A stretch of DNA of 64,000 nucleotides from Bradyrhizobium sp. CCGE-LA001 (GTDB lineage: Bacteria > Pseudomonadota > Alphaproteobacteria > Rhizobiales > Xanthobacteraceae): contig NZ_CP013949.1 of assembly GCF_000296215.2 (NCBI RefSeq), forward strand, positions 3,651,501-3,715,500, written 5' to 3'. How positions within the stretch are numbered: position 1 is the first letter of the stretch; every line of letters begins with the position of its first letter. The notes beneath the pieces were generated by a model. It saw only the letters and a list, made by a program, of their open reading frames with translations, was not told the DNA's origin and searched no databases. Made by a program: the position numbers and the translations under genes. Of the stretch, positions 46,489 to 54,943 are shown piece after piece.

Positions 46489-48000
46489 TCAGTAGTCGTT
46501 GTCGCTGCGAGCCGGCAGCTGACTGTCAGGCGCAAGGTCGCCGAACCGCGTGACCGAGGCTTCGAACGCCAGATCGACGGTGCCGGTTGGGCCGTGGCGC
46601 TGCTTGCCGATGATGACCTCGGCCTTTCCATGGGCAAGACTCATGTCGAGCTGCCACTTCTCGTGTTCAGGCGTGCCCGGGCGGGGCTCCTTCATCGCGA
46701 GGTAATATTCCTCGCGATAGACGAACAGCACGACGTCGGCGTCCTGCTCGATCGATCCGGATTCACGCAAGTCGGAGAGCTGCGGCCGCTTGTCGTCGCG
46801 CGATTCCACCTGACGCGAGAGCTGGGACAGCGCGATCACGGGCACGTTGAGCTCTTTCGCCAATGCCTTCAGGCTGGTCGTGATCTCCGTGATTTCCTGC
46901 ACGCGGCTGTCGCTGGCGCGCTTGCTCGAGCCGGACAACAGCTGGATGTAGTCGATCACCAGCAGGTCGAGCCCCTTCTGGCGCTTTAGCCGGCGCGCGC
47001 GCGCCATCAGCTGCGCAATCGACAGGCCGCCGGTGGCATCGACATAGAACGGCAGCGATTGCAGCTCGATCGAGACCTCCCGGATCTTCTCGAAATCGGC
47101 TTCCGAGATGCCGCCGCGGCGGATGTGGGAGGAGGGAACACCGGTGCGCTCGGCGACGATACGCGTGGCGAGCTGGTCGGCCGACATTTCGCAGGAGAAG
47201 AAGCCGATCACGCCGCCATTGGCGGCCTTCGTGGTGCCGTCGGCCTGGACTTCCGGAACGTAGGCGCGCGCGACATTGTAGGCGATGTTGGTCGCAAGCG
47301 AGGTCTTGCCCATGCCGGGACGGCCCGCGACGATGATGAGATCGGAGTGCTGCAGTCCGCCCATCTTGGTGTCGAGGTCGCGCATGCCGGTCGAGATGCC
47401 CGACAGCTTGCCGTCGCGCTGGAACGCCTTGGCCGCGAGATCGACCGCGACCGCCAGCGCCTGCGAGAATTTCTGGAAGCCGCCGTCATAGCGGCCGGAT
47501 TCCGCCAGTTCGTAAAGCTTGCGCTCGGCGTCCTCGATCTGCGCCCGCGGCTGGAAGTCGACCGGCGCGTCATAGGCGACGTTGACCATGTCCTCGCCGA
47601 TTCCGATCAGGTCGCGCCGCAGCGACAGGTCGTAGACGGTCCGGCCGTAATCCTGGGCGTTGATGATGGTGGTCGCTTCGGCCGCGAGCCGCGCCAGATA
47701 TTGCCCAATGGTCATGCCGCCGACATCGGTGTCGGCGGGCAGGAAGGTCTTGAGCGTGACGGGCGTCGCGATCTTGCCCATCCGGATCAGGCTGCCGGCG
47801 GTCTCGAAGATGGTCTGGTGCAGCGGTTCGAAGAAATGCTTCGCCTCCAGAAAGTCCGACACGCGATAGAAGGCGTCGTTGTTGACCAGGATCGCGCCGA
47901 GGAGGCTCTGTTCCGCCTCGATATTGTGCGGTGCGCTCCGATAGGCAGGAGTTCCGGCGTCGGGCGCGAGTTTGAGGACGTTCGAATCAGTCAGGGCCAT
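46489..48000 (-). CDS. dnaB: replicative DNA helicase
   Basis: A 503-residue hexameric helicase that unwinds DNA at the replication fork. The N-terminal domain (PHNIEAEQSLLGAILVNNDAF) binds primase, and the RecA-like C-terminal domain has Walker A GRPGMGKTS, Walker B LLVIDYIQLL and the arginine-finger region SRQVESRDDKRPQLSDLRESG, cited in part as QLSRQVESR. No intein is present. The 295 bases upstream to 48295 show no gene. Confidence 0.97.
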   Translation of the reverse strand: MALTDSNVLKLAPDAGTPAYRSAPHNIEAEQSLLGAILVNNDAFYRVSDFLEAKHFFEPLHQTIFETAGSLIRMGKIATPVTLKTFLPADTDVGGMTIGQYLARLAAEATTIINAQDYGRTVYDLSLRRDLIGIGEDMVNVAYDAPVDFQPRAQIEDAERKLYELAESGRYDGGFQKFSQALAVAVDLAAKAFQRDGKLSGISTGMRDLDTKMGGLQHSDLIIVAGRPGMGKTSLATNIAYNVARAYVPEVQADGTTKAANGGVIGFFSCEMSADQLATRIVAERTGVPSSHIRRGGISEADFEKIREVSIELQSLPFYVDATGGLSIAQLMARARRLKRQKGLDLLVIDYIQLLSGSSKRASDSRVQEITEITTSLKALAKELNVPVIALSQLSRQVESRDDKRPQLSDLRESGSIEQDADVVLFVYREEYYLAMKEPRPGTPEHEKWQLDMSLAHGKAEVIIGKQRHGPTGTVDLAFEASVTRFGDLAPDSQLPARSDNDY

Positions 48001-48295
48001 GGTCGGACGTGCTTAACAATTTTCTTAGGCGGATGCGGGGCCGGGATAAAGCGCCGCCTCACGCCAAAGCGGAAGCGAAAGCTGACCGCTATCAACCGCT
48101 CAGTTAAAATGGTGGATGATTGCCAGCTGCGGCAACTGCCGCGCTTGACGGATTTTCACGGAACCGGGGTTGCCGCTGGAAGCGGCCGCGACCGTGCCAT
48201 GAAAAATCCTAAACCCGTGAACCCAATGGATTGGCGCGCAGACCTAACCGGGAGGGCGCGCGAATTGACGCGCGCTGGGAGCTTTCGGCTCGGAT

Positions 48296-48415
48296 TCAGA
48301 CCAGCAGGAGGTAGACCAGCGCGACCAGGGCCGCCCCAACGCCCGTGACGATCAGGGCGTAATCGGTGCGGAGGTCGTCCTGCACGTCGAATGAGGTTTG
48401 GGTCTCTTTGCTCAT
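48296..48415 (-). CDS. 39-residue single-pass membrane protein, hypothetical
   Basis: A 40-codon ORF gives MSKETQTSFDVQDDLRTDYA and then one hydrophobic helix, LIVTGVGAALVALVYLLLV, ending at the C-terminus. This is a tail-anchored-like layout with an acidic N-terminal domain. No obvious Shine-Dalgarno was found. A CRP-type palindrome begins 34 bases upstream of its start. No family is recognised. Coding status rests on the clean helix and the start context only. Confidence 0.45.
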   Translation of the reverse strand: MSKETQTSFDVQDDLRTDYALIVTGVGAALVALVYLLLV

Positions 48416-48448
48416 GGCGACGATCTAAGCCAGGTCCGACGAGACTTA

Positions 48449-48464
48449 TGTGAACCAGATCACA
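48449..48464. promoter_or_regulatory. CRP-type palindrome TGTGA-N6-TCACA
   Basis: TGTGAACCAGATCACA is a perfect match to the cyclic-AMP receptor protein consensus half-sites. It lies between divergent tiny genes, 34 bp from the start of the minus-strand one and 84 bp from the plus-strand one. FixK/FNR boxes have TTGA half-sites and do not fit as well. Confidence 0.6.
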
Positions 48465-48547
48465 TCTCCCCGGATTCTTTCGGCTAGAGGCGGAACAGGC
48501 CGGCGGGCAGGGGGTTGTCTCCGTCCCGCCAGCAGGGAGACGAGGCG

Positions 48548-48748
48548 ATGCGGCCAGAACGGCAGCACCAGACGTGGCGAAGCGAGGCCGGCAGCCGGCT
48601 GTGGCTGGCAGGCCTGATCGCGGCCATGGAGTACGCCGAGCGCCCCGAGGTGCGGAGTCAGCCGGTCGCCCCCGAACTTCTCGTGGAACTCAGGGCACAA
48701 CTGGCGCTAACCGCCTCTTTCCGGCAGATCTCGACCCTGCGCCACTAG
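48548..48748 (+). CDS. small hypothetical protein
   Basis: A 66-residue protein starting MRPERQHQTWRSEAGSRLWL, with AGGGAGACGAGG providing a strong ribosome site. A helix-like segment LAGLIAAMEYAERPE follows. The ending is QISTLRH. No domain is recognised. It converges with the cyclopropane synthase gene, whose stop lies eight bases past its end. Confidence 0.5.
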   Translation: MRPERQHQTWRSEAGSRLWLAGLIAAMEYAERPEVRSQPVAPELLVELRAQLALTASFRQISTLRH

Positions 48749-48755
48749 AACCGAT

Positions 48756-50006
48756 TCATTCGCCTGCCAGCTTCAATCTGGGCTTAGCGCCGCCTTCGAT
48801 CGCCCGCAGCCGGCCTTCCTCGCGTGCAATGTATTCGCGTGTGATCGGCACCACGCCCTGACGCCTTGTGAGCTGGATCTGAAAATTCATCATGTCCTGC
48901 TTGCGGAACGTCATCTCGCAGGCCGCCAGGTAAAACTCCCACATCAGGGCGAAGCGCTCGTCATAGAGCTGCACGGCCTCCTCGCGCCGCGCCATGAAGC
49001 GCTCCCGCCAAGCCTTCAGCGTCTCGGCGTAGTGCAGGCGCAGAATCTCGATGTCGCAGACCAGAAGGCCCGCGCGCTCGATCGCCGGCAGCACCTCCGA
49101 CAAAGCGGGGATATAGCCGCCGGGGAAGATGTATTTGGCGATCCAGGGATTGGTGGAGTCCGGTCCCTGCGAACGGCCGATTGAATGCAGCAGCATGACA
49201 CCGTCCTTGCTCAGAAGCTCGGCACAGCGCTGGAAATAGGTGTCGTAGAAGCGGGCGCCGACATGCTCGAACATGCCAACCGAGACGATGCGATCAAACG
49301 GGCCAGCGATGTCGCGATAGTCCTGAAGCAGGAATCTGGCGGAGCCGGTCAGGCCTTTTTCGGCGGCGCGCGCATTGGCGATCTGCAATTGCTCGGTCGA
49401 GAGCGTGATGCCGGTGACGTCGGCGCCGGCAATCTCGGCAAGATAGAGCCCAAGCCCGCCCCAGCCGGAGCCGATGTCGAGCACGCGCTGGCCGCTCTTG
49501 ACGAGCAGCTTGGCGGCGATGTGCCGCTTCTTCGCGAGCTGCGCATCGTCGAGCGTTGTTTCCGGCGTCTCGAAATAGGCGCAGCTATATTGCTTGTCGG
49601 CATCGAGGAAGAGCGAATAGAGGCGGGCGTCGAGATCATAATGGTGCGCCACGTTGCTGCGCGAGCGCGAGCGTGGATTGAACTGCTTCAGATGCCGGGT
49701 CAGATAGCGCAGGTGCCACCAGGGTTTTGCCCACTGCGGCAATAGGTCGGGTTGATCGAGCAGGATCGCGAGGGCATCAGCTATGGTGCCGCGCTCGACG
49801 ACGAACTCGCCGTCCATATAGGCCTCGCCAAGCCCGAGCTCGGGATTGATGAGGACCTTCCGTTCCGCGTCGGCGGTGACAAAGCGCACCGCCACGGGCT
49901 CGCCAGAGCCTTCGCCGACGGTGAACTTCACCCCGCTTGCGCCGGTCACCGTCAGCGATCCGCGGCGGACGAATTGAGACAGGAATTTACGCAACAAACG
50001 GTCCAT
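48756..50006 (-). CDS. cfa: cyclopropane-fatty-acyl-phospholipid synthase family methyltransferase
   Basis: A 416-residue SAM-dependent enzyme. The mycolic-acid/Cfa domain contains NVAHHYDLDARLYSLFLD, the SAM motif VLDIGSGWGGLGLYLAE and MFEHVG with the bicarbonate-site glutamate. Cfa adds a methylene bridge across cis double bonds of membrane phospholipids. ATG 50006 is used; GTG 50012 would add two residues. Bradyrhizobia often encode several Cfa homologues, so the specific lipid target is not settled. Confidence 0.88.
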   Translation of the reverse strand: MDRLLRKFLSQFVRRGSLTVTGASGVKFTVGEGSGEPVAVRFVTADAERKVLINPELGLGEAYMDGEFVVERGTIADALAILLDQPDLLPQWAKPWWHLRYLTRHLKQFNPRSRSRSNVAHHYDLDARLYSLFLDADKQYSCAYFETPETTLDDAQLAKKRHIAAKLLVKSGQRVLDIGSGWGGLGLYLAEIAGADVTGITLSTEQLQIANARAAEKGLTGSARFLLQDYRDIAGPFDRIVSVGMFEHVGARFYDTYFQRCAELLSKDGVMLLHSIGRSQGPDSTNPWIAKYIFPGGYIPALSEVLPAIERAGLLVCDIEILRLHYAETLKAWRERFMARREEAVQLYDERFALMWEFYLAACEMTFRKQDMMNFQIQLTRRQGVVPITREYIAREEGRLRAIEGGAKPRLKLAGE

Positions 50007-50281
50007 CGCCACCTACCTCTCGAGCGAACCCGAAGAGATGCGACTAACCCGGCTTTCACATCTGACGCCCAGGTCCCGCTCCGGTTCCTATGCGTTTGCA
50101 TCCAATCTAGGGCGCAGGCTGCGACTCCGCTATTGCACTGTGTTCACAGCCGATATTCCAAAATCGCTTAATCACATCCTCGCGCGCGGGAAGCCTTCCA
50201 TTCGCGGCTCAATCCGCTAAAAGGTGACCGCCGCCGCGCCGCCTGCCGGCTGCATTCACGGAATTCATGGAGATGATGGGA

Positions 50282-51172
50282 ATGTCGAGCCGAGCGCTCA
50301 GCCTCGCGACGGTATTGCTTCTGATCGGCTTCGGCGCAGCCGACACCGTTCTTGCGCAGGCGACGAACCTCGAGGCCGGCAAGACCCCGTCCCAGCTTTT
50401 TGCCCAGACCTGCAACGTCTGCCACAAGAGCCCGCGCGGATTGTTGAAGTCGGTGGCGCCGGGCTCGCTGCCGGGCTTCCTGCGTCAGCACTACACCACG
50501 AGCTCGGACATGGCGGGCGTGCTCGCCTCCTATCTCATCTCCAATGGTGCGACCGATACCCGCTACCAGGCCAAGGAGGGCAAGAAGGACGCCAACACCG
50601 CTCCGGGCCAGTCGCCTGAACATCAGGGCCGTCGCCAGCGCGCGCAAGACGCCGCCAGGCCGGAAGCCGAAGGCGCAGCTCCAGCTGCAGAGGGCACACG
50701 TCAGAAGCGCAGCGCGCGACCGGCCGAGGAAGGCGTCAGGCCCGAGGGCGAGGCAGCGCCCGAGGGACGCAAGGCCAAGCGCCGCGCCAAGCCCGAGGAT
50801 GCACCGAAGGTCGATGCCGCCCCGCCGGCCAACGACAAGCCGAAGGCCGAGTCAAAGCCTGATAGCGCAAAGTCCGAGCCCGAGGCCAAGCCTGACAGCG
50901 CGAAGGCCGAGCCGCGCGGCAGCGAAGCGCCGGCGGCGCGCCCCGATCCGGCCTCGCAGGTCACGCCTGCTGCACCAGCTGCCGTCAAACCGGCCGAGCC
51001 GACCACACCGAAGCCGGCGGAAGAGACTGCGCCCAAGCCGGCCGCCCCTGCCGCGAGCTCCGAATCGGCACCTGCCGTCAGACCGCAGGAATCATCGCCG
51101 CCCCCGACCGCCGCAGCCCCGCGCGCAGCGCCAGACTCCTCCGGACCGCCGGCGCCGCCGATCTCGCGCTAG
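50282..51172 (+). CDS. exported CxxCH cytochrome-like protein with disordered tail
   Basis: About 296 residues. A signal peptide (ALSLATVLLLIGFGAADTVLAQ) leads to FAQTCNVCHKSPRGLL, a CxxCH haem-attachment motif, and DMAGVLASYL, where the methionine could be the distal ligand. The domain ends near residue 95. The remaining 200 residues are Pro-, Ala-, Lys- and Glu-rich, with imperfect repeats such as KPDSAKSEPEAKPDSAKAEP. ATG 50282 has GGAG nine bases upstream; ATG 50267 is an alternative. A periplasmic electron carrier is suggested but unproven. Confidence 0.6.
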   Translation: MSSRALSLATVLLLIGFGAADTVLAQATNLEAGKTPSQLFAQTCNVCHKSPRGLLKSVAPGSLPGFLRQHYTTSSDMAGVLASYLISNGATDTRYQAKEGKKDANTAPGQSPEHQGRRQRAQDAARPEAEGAAPAAEGTRQKRSARPAEEGVRPEGEAAPEGRKAKRRAKPEDAPKVDAAPPANDKPKAESKPDSAKSEPEAKPDSAKAEPRGSEAPAARPDPASQVTPAAPAAVKPAEPTTPKPAEETAPKPAAPAASSESAPAVRPQESSPPPTAAAPRAAPDSSGPPAPPISR

Positions 51173-51243
51173 CCGGCTCACGCCCATTCCAATTGTGGCG
51201 GAGGTCGCGTTCATCGCGGCCTCCGCTTCGTCTTGACCATAAT

Positions 51244-51258
51244 TAGAGTAATGCTCTA
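51244..51258. promoter_or_regulatory. inverted repeat upstream of the TetR gene
   Basis: TAGAG-TAATG-CTCTA is a short palindrome ending 24 bases before the regulator start codon and overlapping an AT-rich stretch that could serve as a -10 region. It fits an autoregulatory operator, though it is short. Confidence 0.4.
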
Positions 51259-51282
51259 GAGTGCTGCTCCAAGGAGACTTCG

Positions 51283-51879
51283 ATGACCGCGAGCGTGCGT
51301 GACGACCTGTTGGCGGCGGGGCTGGTCGTGTTCGACCGCGTCGGCTTCGAGGCCGCAACGGTGGCCGCGATCCGCGCCCGGGCGCGCGCCTCCAATGGCA
51401 GTTTCTTTCACGCCTTCGGCTCGAAGAAGGAGCTCGCCGGTGCGCTCTTCCTGGAAGTGCTCCGGCACTATCATGCAGCGGTGTTGGCAGCGCTCGATCC
51501 CCTGCCCGATGCGGAGCAGGGCATCGGCCGCCTGATCCGGGCGCATCTCGACTGGGTCGTCACCAGCCGGCGCGAGGCGCGCTATCTCTTCGAGATCTCG
51601 CGCAGCGAATGGGGCGAGGACGTGCGCGAGGCCCAGCGCATGCAGAATGCGCGCCTCGCCGAAGGCATCGAGCGCTGGCGCGGGCCGCTGGTTGCAGGCG
51701 GCGAGCTTCTGCCGATGACGCCGGTGATGTTCGTCAGCCAGCTGATCGGTCCGGCGCAGATCTTCTGCCGCGCCTTCCTGTCGGGTCGCGACCGCACCGA
51801 TCCGCGCCTCGAGGCCGACACGCTGATTGCCTGCGCCATCCGTGCGCTACGGCCGTTCGATCGCATCAACAAGCAATAA
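51283..51879 (+). CDS. TetR-family transcriptional regulator
   Basis: A 198-residue regulator. The helix-turn-helix region is LVVFDRVGFEAATVAAIRARARASNGSFFHAFGSKKEL, recognisable from GFEAATVAAIRARA and SNGSFFHAFGSK (about residues 19-51). The C-terminal ligand domain is unclassified. AAGGAG precedes the ATG. The thioesterase gene follows after 11 bases, so the pair is an operon; the ligand may be an acyl-CoA or aromatic-CoA, which is inference. Confidence 0.87.
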   Translation: MTASVRDDLLAAGLVVFDRVGFEAATVAAIRARARASNGSFFHAFGSKKELAGALFLEVLRHYHAAVLAALDPLPDAEQGIGRLIRAHLDWVVTSRREARYLFEISRSEWGEDVREAQRMQNARLAEGIERWRGPLVAGGELLPMTPVMFVSQLIGPAQIFCRAFLSGRDRTDPRLEADTLIACAIRALRPFDRINKQ

Positions 51880-51890
51880 GGAGAGATCGC

Positions 51891-52352
51891 ATGCGAGCCG
51901 AAGCTGATCCGGAATTCGCGCCCATTGCCGAGCGCATCCATGCCAATGTCGGTCGGCAGGGTTTCATGAACCTGGTCGGCGCCGAGCTGTCTGAATTGTC
52001 GCGGGGCACCTGCACCATCGCCGTTGAGCGCCGGCCGGAGCTGCTTCAACAGCACGGCTTCTTCCATGGGGGCGTCACCGCCTTCCTGGTCGACAACGCC
52101 ACGACGATCGCGGCAGCCACCTCGCGCGGCCAGCCGGCGCTGACGGCGGAATACAAGCTCAATTTGTTGTCGCCTGCGGTCGGAGAAAAGCTGATCTGTC
52201 GGGCAAAGGTGATCAAGCCGGGCCGGCAGGTCGCGGTGGTCGCGGCCGATGTGTTCTGCGTCAGCGACGGCGTCGAGAAACATACGGCTACCGCACTGGC
52301 CTCGATCGCGATGCTGAGCGAGGAGGTCAAGACAAAAAGCCCGGCTGCGTGA
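51891..52352 (+). CDS. hotdog-fold acyl-CoA thioesterase (PaaI-like)
   Basis: A 153-residue protein starting ATG 51891 with AAGGAG upstream. The hotdog motif FFHGGVTAFLVDNATTIAA, cited here in part as GFFHGGVTAFLVDNA, and the following ALTAEYKLNLLSPAVG match the PaaI/YdiI group, which hydrolyses acyl- or aroyl-CoA esters as tetramers. Its coupling to a TetR regulator suggests induction by a pathway intermediate. The last codons lie inside the hairpin that serves as terminator for the opposite-strand ribosomal operon. Confidence 0.85.
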   Translation: MRAEADPEFAPIAERIHANVGRQGFMNLVGAELSELSRGTCTIAVERRPELLQQHGFFHGGVTAFLVDNATTIAAATSRGQPALTAEYKLNLLSPAVGEKLICRAKVIKPGRQVAVVAADVFCVSDGVEKHTATALASIAMLSEEVKTKSPAA

Positions 52353-52364
52353 AGCAGCCGGGCT
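52334..52364 (-). terminator. intrinsic terminator of the rpsF-rplI operon
   Basis: On the minus strand AGCCCGGCTGC pairs exactly with GCAGCCGGGCT across a five-base loop, followed directly by TTTTTG. This is a textbook intrinsic terminator about 110 bases past the rplI stop. On the plus strand the same stem overlaps the last codons of the thioesterase gene. Confidence 0.8.
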
Positions 52365-52379
52365 GATTGGCCCTCTGTA

Positions 52380-52458
52380 GTCATTGCCGGGCTTGACCCG
52401 GCAATCCATCTTCTTGCGCAGAGTCTGGATGGATGCGCGGGTCGAGCCCGCGCATGAC
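52380..52458. repeat. GTCATxxCCGGGCTTGACCCGG palindromic repeat, copy C
   Basis: GTCATTGCCGGGCTTGACCC on the left and CGGGTCGAGCCCGCGCATGAC on the right, given here from their outer ends, form an imperfect palindrome with CCATC and GATGGA inside. It is a shorter member of the same family as at 20321 and 23858. It lies between convergent genes. Confidence 0.7.
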
Positions 52459-52474
52459 GAGTTGAGCTTGTGGC

Positions 52475-53074
52475 TTACTTCTCTTCCTCAGCTGGCGCCG
52501 GCGCGACGTCGTCGTGCTGGGCTTCCGGATCGAAGAACTCGCCGGCGGCTGCGATCGCCTCGGCGGCCGCGTCGCGGTCCTCGTTGCGGGTGGAGATGTC
52601 CTCGCCGCGGTTGATGCGCTCGGCCTCGTCCTGGCTGCGCGCGACCGTGACGGTGATCTCGACCTCGACCTCGGGGTGGACGGCAACGGTGATCGAGTGC
52701 TTGCCGATGGTCTTGATCGGTGCGTCGAGCTGGATCTGCGGGCGAGCCAGCGAAACGCCATCGGCTTCGAACGCGATGACGATGTCACGCACGTTGACCG
52801 AGCCGAACAGCTGGCCGGCCTCCGAAGCCTGACGGATCACGATGATGTTCTTGCCCTCGATCTTCTCGGCGACCTTGGATGCTTCTGCCTTGGACGCAAG
52901 GTTGCGGGCCTCGAGATCGGCCTTCATGCCGTCATACTTGGCGCGGTTGTCGGCGGTGGCGCGCAGCGCCTTGCCGCGCTTGAGCAGGAAGTTGCGCGCA
53001 TAGCCATCGCGAACCTTCACGACCTCGCCCATCTGTCCGAGCTTGTTGACGCGTTCCAGCAAAATGACTTCCAT
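52475..53074 (-). CDS. rplI: 50S ribosomal protein L9
   Basis: A 199-residue ribosomal protein. The N-terminal domain MEVILLERVNKLGQMGEVVK with GYARNFLLKRGKA is L9, and a long helix leads to the C-terminal domain. The product exceeds E. coli L9 (149) by a roughly 50-residue acidic tail (GEFFDPEAQHDDVAPAPAEE), usual in Rhizobiales. ATG 53074 has AAAGGAG upstream. It is the last gene of rpsF-rpsR-DUF2232-rplI. Confidence 0.96.
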   Translation of the reverse strand: MEVILLERVNKLGQMGEVVKVRDGYARNFLLKRGKALRATADNRAKYDGMKADLEARNLASKAEASKVAEKIEGKNIIVIRQASEAGQLFGSVNVRDIVIAFEADGVSLARPQIQLDAPIKTIGKHSITVAVHPEVEVEITVTVARSQDEAERINRGEDISTRNEDRDAAAEAIAAAGEFFDPEAQHDDVAPAPAEEEK

Positions 53075-53121
53075 ATTCGTTCTCCTTTGAAGTGGTCTGA
53101 GTTGCAGTTTTCGGGTTGGAC

Positions 53122-54102
53122 TTAAGGGGTTGGCAGCGGCGGCGGCTGCCGGCTGCGCAAAAAGCGCTCGCGGAAGCCGAACACGGCGTCCGCAAGACCG
53201 AGAATCACCACCGCGATCAGGGGCCAGCCGAACACGACGACGACGACGTAGAACGAGCCGAGCCAGAACGTGCGGCTCTTGAGCGCCAGCGTCAGCGTGT
53301 GCAGCACGGCGAAGCCGGTCATCGCATAGCCCATCATCAGCGCCGCCGCGGCGATCTGCGCGGCGATCGCGAGCAGGCCGCTGGTAAAGGAGAAGGCGAG
53401 GGCGATGCAGAGCGCGACCAGCGTCATCGGCGGCAGCTCCGCCGATTTGATGTCCGGCCATGGACGGCGCAGCCGACCCGATGTCGCGGTCACTTTGGCA
53501 CTGAGCCAGAGGTTGAGCGTCAGCGTCAACATCGCGATGAGGGTGGCAGTCGCCGGTGCGATGCGCACCAGCACGTCGACGAACCGGCCGGCTTCGCTAG
53601 AGGTTTGCGGGTCGGTGGCGCGCAGAAGACGCATCAGTCCCCGCCGGAGCGAACCAGTGATGGTCTCTGCGTCGGTACCGAGCGTGAGCAGGGCTGCGAT
53701 CGTGGTCAGCGCGGCGAAGCCCGCGATCCAGAGCAGGATGCGGCCGACCGGGTACCATTCGATGACGGGCTCAGCCGACGGAGCGGTCGCGGTGGCGTCA
53801 GGCGCGAGGGGGCCGACCTGCCGACCGAGCAGGACGAGATGGCCGAGCCACCAGGCCGGCAAGGCGACCGTGACGGCGAAGGCGATGCAGTAGGGCAGGC
53901 CGAACAGGGCGCCGAGGCCGATCGCGGCGGCAATGCCGCCGAGGCTTGCGCAAAGCGGTCCCCAGCCGATCGAGGCGACCATCAGCGGCAGCGATGCGAG
54001 ATAGAACAGGACGAGCGAGATCAGCGCGCCCGAGATGATCGAGGCGAACATCAGCGCCGACGCAGCGCCGGCGATCAGGGCTATCAGCACAAAGGCCATC
54101 AT
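53122..54102 (-). CDS. DUF2232 multi-pass membrane protein (YybS-like)
   Basis: About 326 residues with roughly eight hydrophobic segments, starting MMAFVLIALIAGAASALMFA at ATG 54102. TTG 54147 would add 15 residues but has no ribosome site. DUF2232/YybS proteins are conserved between rpsR and rplI in alphaproteobacteria and are unstudied; they resemble membrane S components by helix layout. The C-terminal tail RSRQPPPLPTP is cytosolic. Confidence 0.8.
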   Translation of the reverse strand: MMAFVLIALIAGAASALMFASIISGALISLVLFYLASLPLMVASIGWGPLCASLGGIAAAIGLGALFGLPYCIAFAVTVALPAWWLGHLVLLGRQVGPLAPDATATAPSAEPVIEWYPVGRILLWIAGFAALTTIAALLTLGTDAETITGSLRRGLMRLLRATDPQTSSEAGRFVDVLVRIAPATATLIAMLTLTLNLWLSAKVTATSGRLRRPWPDIKSAELPPMTLVALCIALAFSFTSGLLAIAAQIAAAALMMGYAMTGFAVLHTLTLALKSRTFWLGSFYVVVVVFGWPLIAVVILGLADAVFGFRERFLRSRQPPPLPTP

Positions 54103-54227
54103 CAGCTGTCCCGCTCCCTTCGAGCGGTTAGAGGCATTTCGCCCCAACCATCGGCGACCGGACGACCCGGAAGCCTTATGAGTTCAATTGGCGACCGGCG
54201 GCGATTTCGCCGCCGGCCGAATTCGTC

Positions 54228-54467
54228 TTAGCGAATAACGTAGGGCAACAGGCCCAGGAAGCGCGCGCGCTTGATGGCGCGGGCGAGCTCACGCTGCTTC
54301 TTCGCGGACACTGCGGTGATGCGGCTCGGCACGATCTTGCCGCGCTCGGAGACGTAACGCATCAGCAGCTTGGAGTCCTTGTAGTCGATCTTCGGAGCAT
54401 TGGCGCCCGTGAACGGGCAGCTCTTGCGACGACGGAAAAACGGGCGGCGTGCACCAGCTTCAGCCAT
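54228..54467 (-). CDS. rpsR: 30S ribosomal protein S18
   Basis: A 79-residue protein. FFRRRKSCPFTGANAPKIDYKD is the S18 start with its zinc-type cysteine, and PSRITAVSAKKQRELARAIK completes the signature. It binds 16S rRNA together with S6. Its gene begins five bases after rpsF ends, so the two partners are co-translated from one message. Confidence 0.97.
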   Translation of the reverse strand: MAEAGARRPFFRRRKSCPFTGANAPKIDYKDSKLLMRYVSERGKIVPSRITAVSAKKQRELARAIKRARFLGLLPYVIR

Positions 54468-54472
54468 TGGTC

Positions 54473-54940
54473 TTACTCCCCATCCGTGGTTTCAGCTTCA
54501 TCGCGCGGACGGCGCGGACCGCGATCACCTCGGAAACCGCCCTCGCGGTCGCCACGGAAGCCGCCTTCACGCTCGCCGCGGAAGCCGCCGCCGCGGTCGT
54601 CACGCTCGCGATCACGGTCGGCCTTGCGCATCATCGCGGACGGGCCCTCCTCGAGCTCCTCGACACGGACGCTGAGATAGCGGATCACGTCCTCGCTGAT
54701 ACGCTCCTGGCGCTCGATCTCGGCGATCGCCGCGGACGGCGCGTCGATGTTGAGCAGCACGAAGTGCGCCTTGCGGTTCTTGTTCATGCGGTAGGTGAGG
54801 GAGCGAACGCCCCAATTCTCGGTCTTGGTGATCTTGCCGCCGAGACCTTCGACGATACCGGTCATCTGCGCAGTCAGCTCTTCGACCTGCTGCGGGCTCG
54901 CGTCCTGACGCGCGAGAAACACATGCTCGTAAAGAGGCAT
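54473..54940 (-). CDS. rpsF: 30S ribosomal protein S6 with RG-rich repeated tail
   Basis: A 155-residue protein. The S6 domain (MPLYEHVFLARQDASPQQVE through HFVLLNIDAPSAAIAEIER) is about 100 residues. The rest is a low-complexity tail with three near-copies of the unit REGGFRGD before GPRRPRDEAET. ATG 54940 has GGAAAGGA upstream. The leader forms a hairpin that covers this ribosome site. S6 forms a complex with S18, whose gene is next. Confidence 0.95.
   Translation of the reverse strand: MPLYEHVFLARQDASPQQVEELTAQMTGIVEGLGGKITKTENWGVRSLTYRMNKNRKAHFVLLNIDAPSAAIAEIERQERISEDVIRYLSVRVEELEEGPSAMMRKADRDRERDDRGGGFRGEREGGFRGDREGGFRGDRGPRRPRDEAETTDGE
54526..54592 (-). repeat. in-frame tandem repeats in the rpsF tail
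   Basis: Roughly 24-base units encoding GGFRGDRE or GGFRGERE repeat three to four times in the C-terminal part of rpsF. The units differ at a few positions, so they are not recent exact duplications. They lengthen a basic Gly/Arg tail beyond the globular S6 domain. Confidence 0.6.
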
Positions 54941-54943
54941 GGA

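Noticed and set aside
48001..48295. A gene upstream of dnaB
   Set aside because: The stretch holds only a shadow frame continuing antisense to dnaB; no start with a ribosome site or domain was seen.
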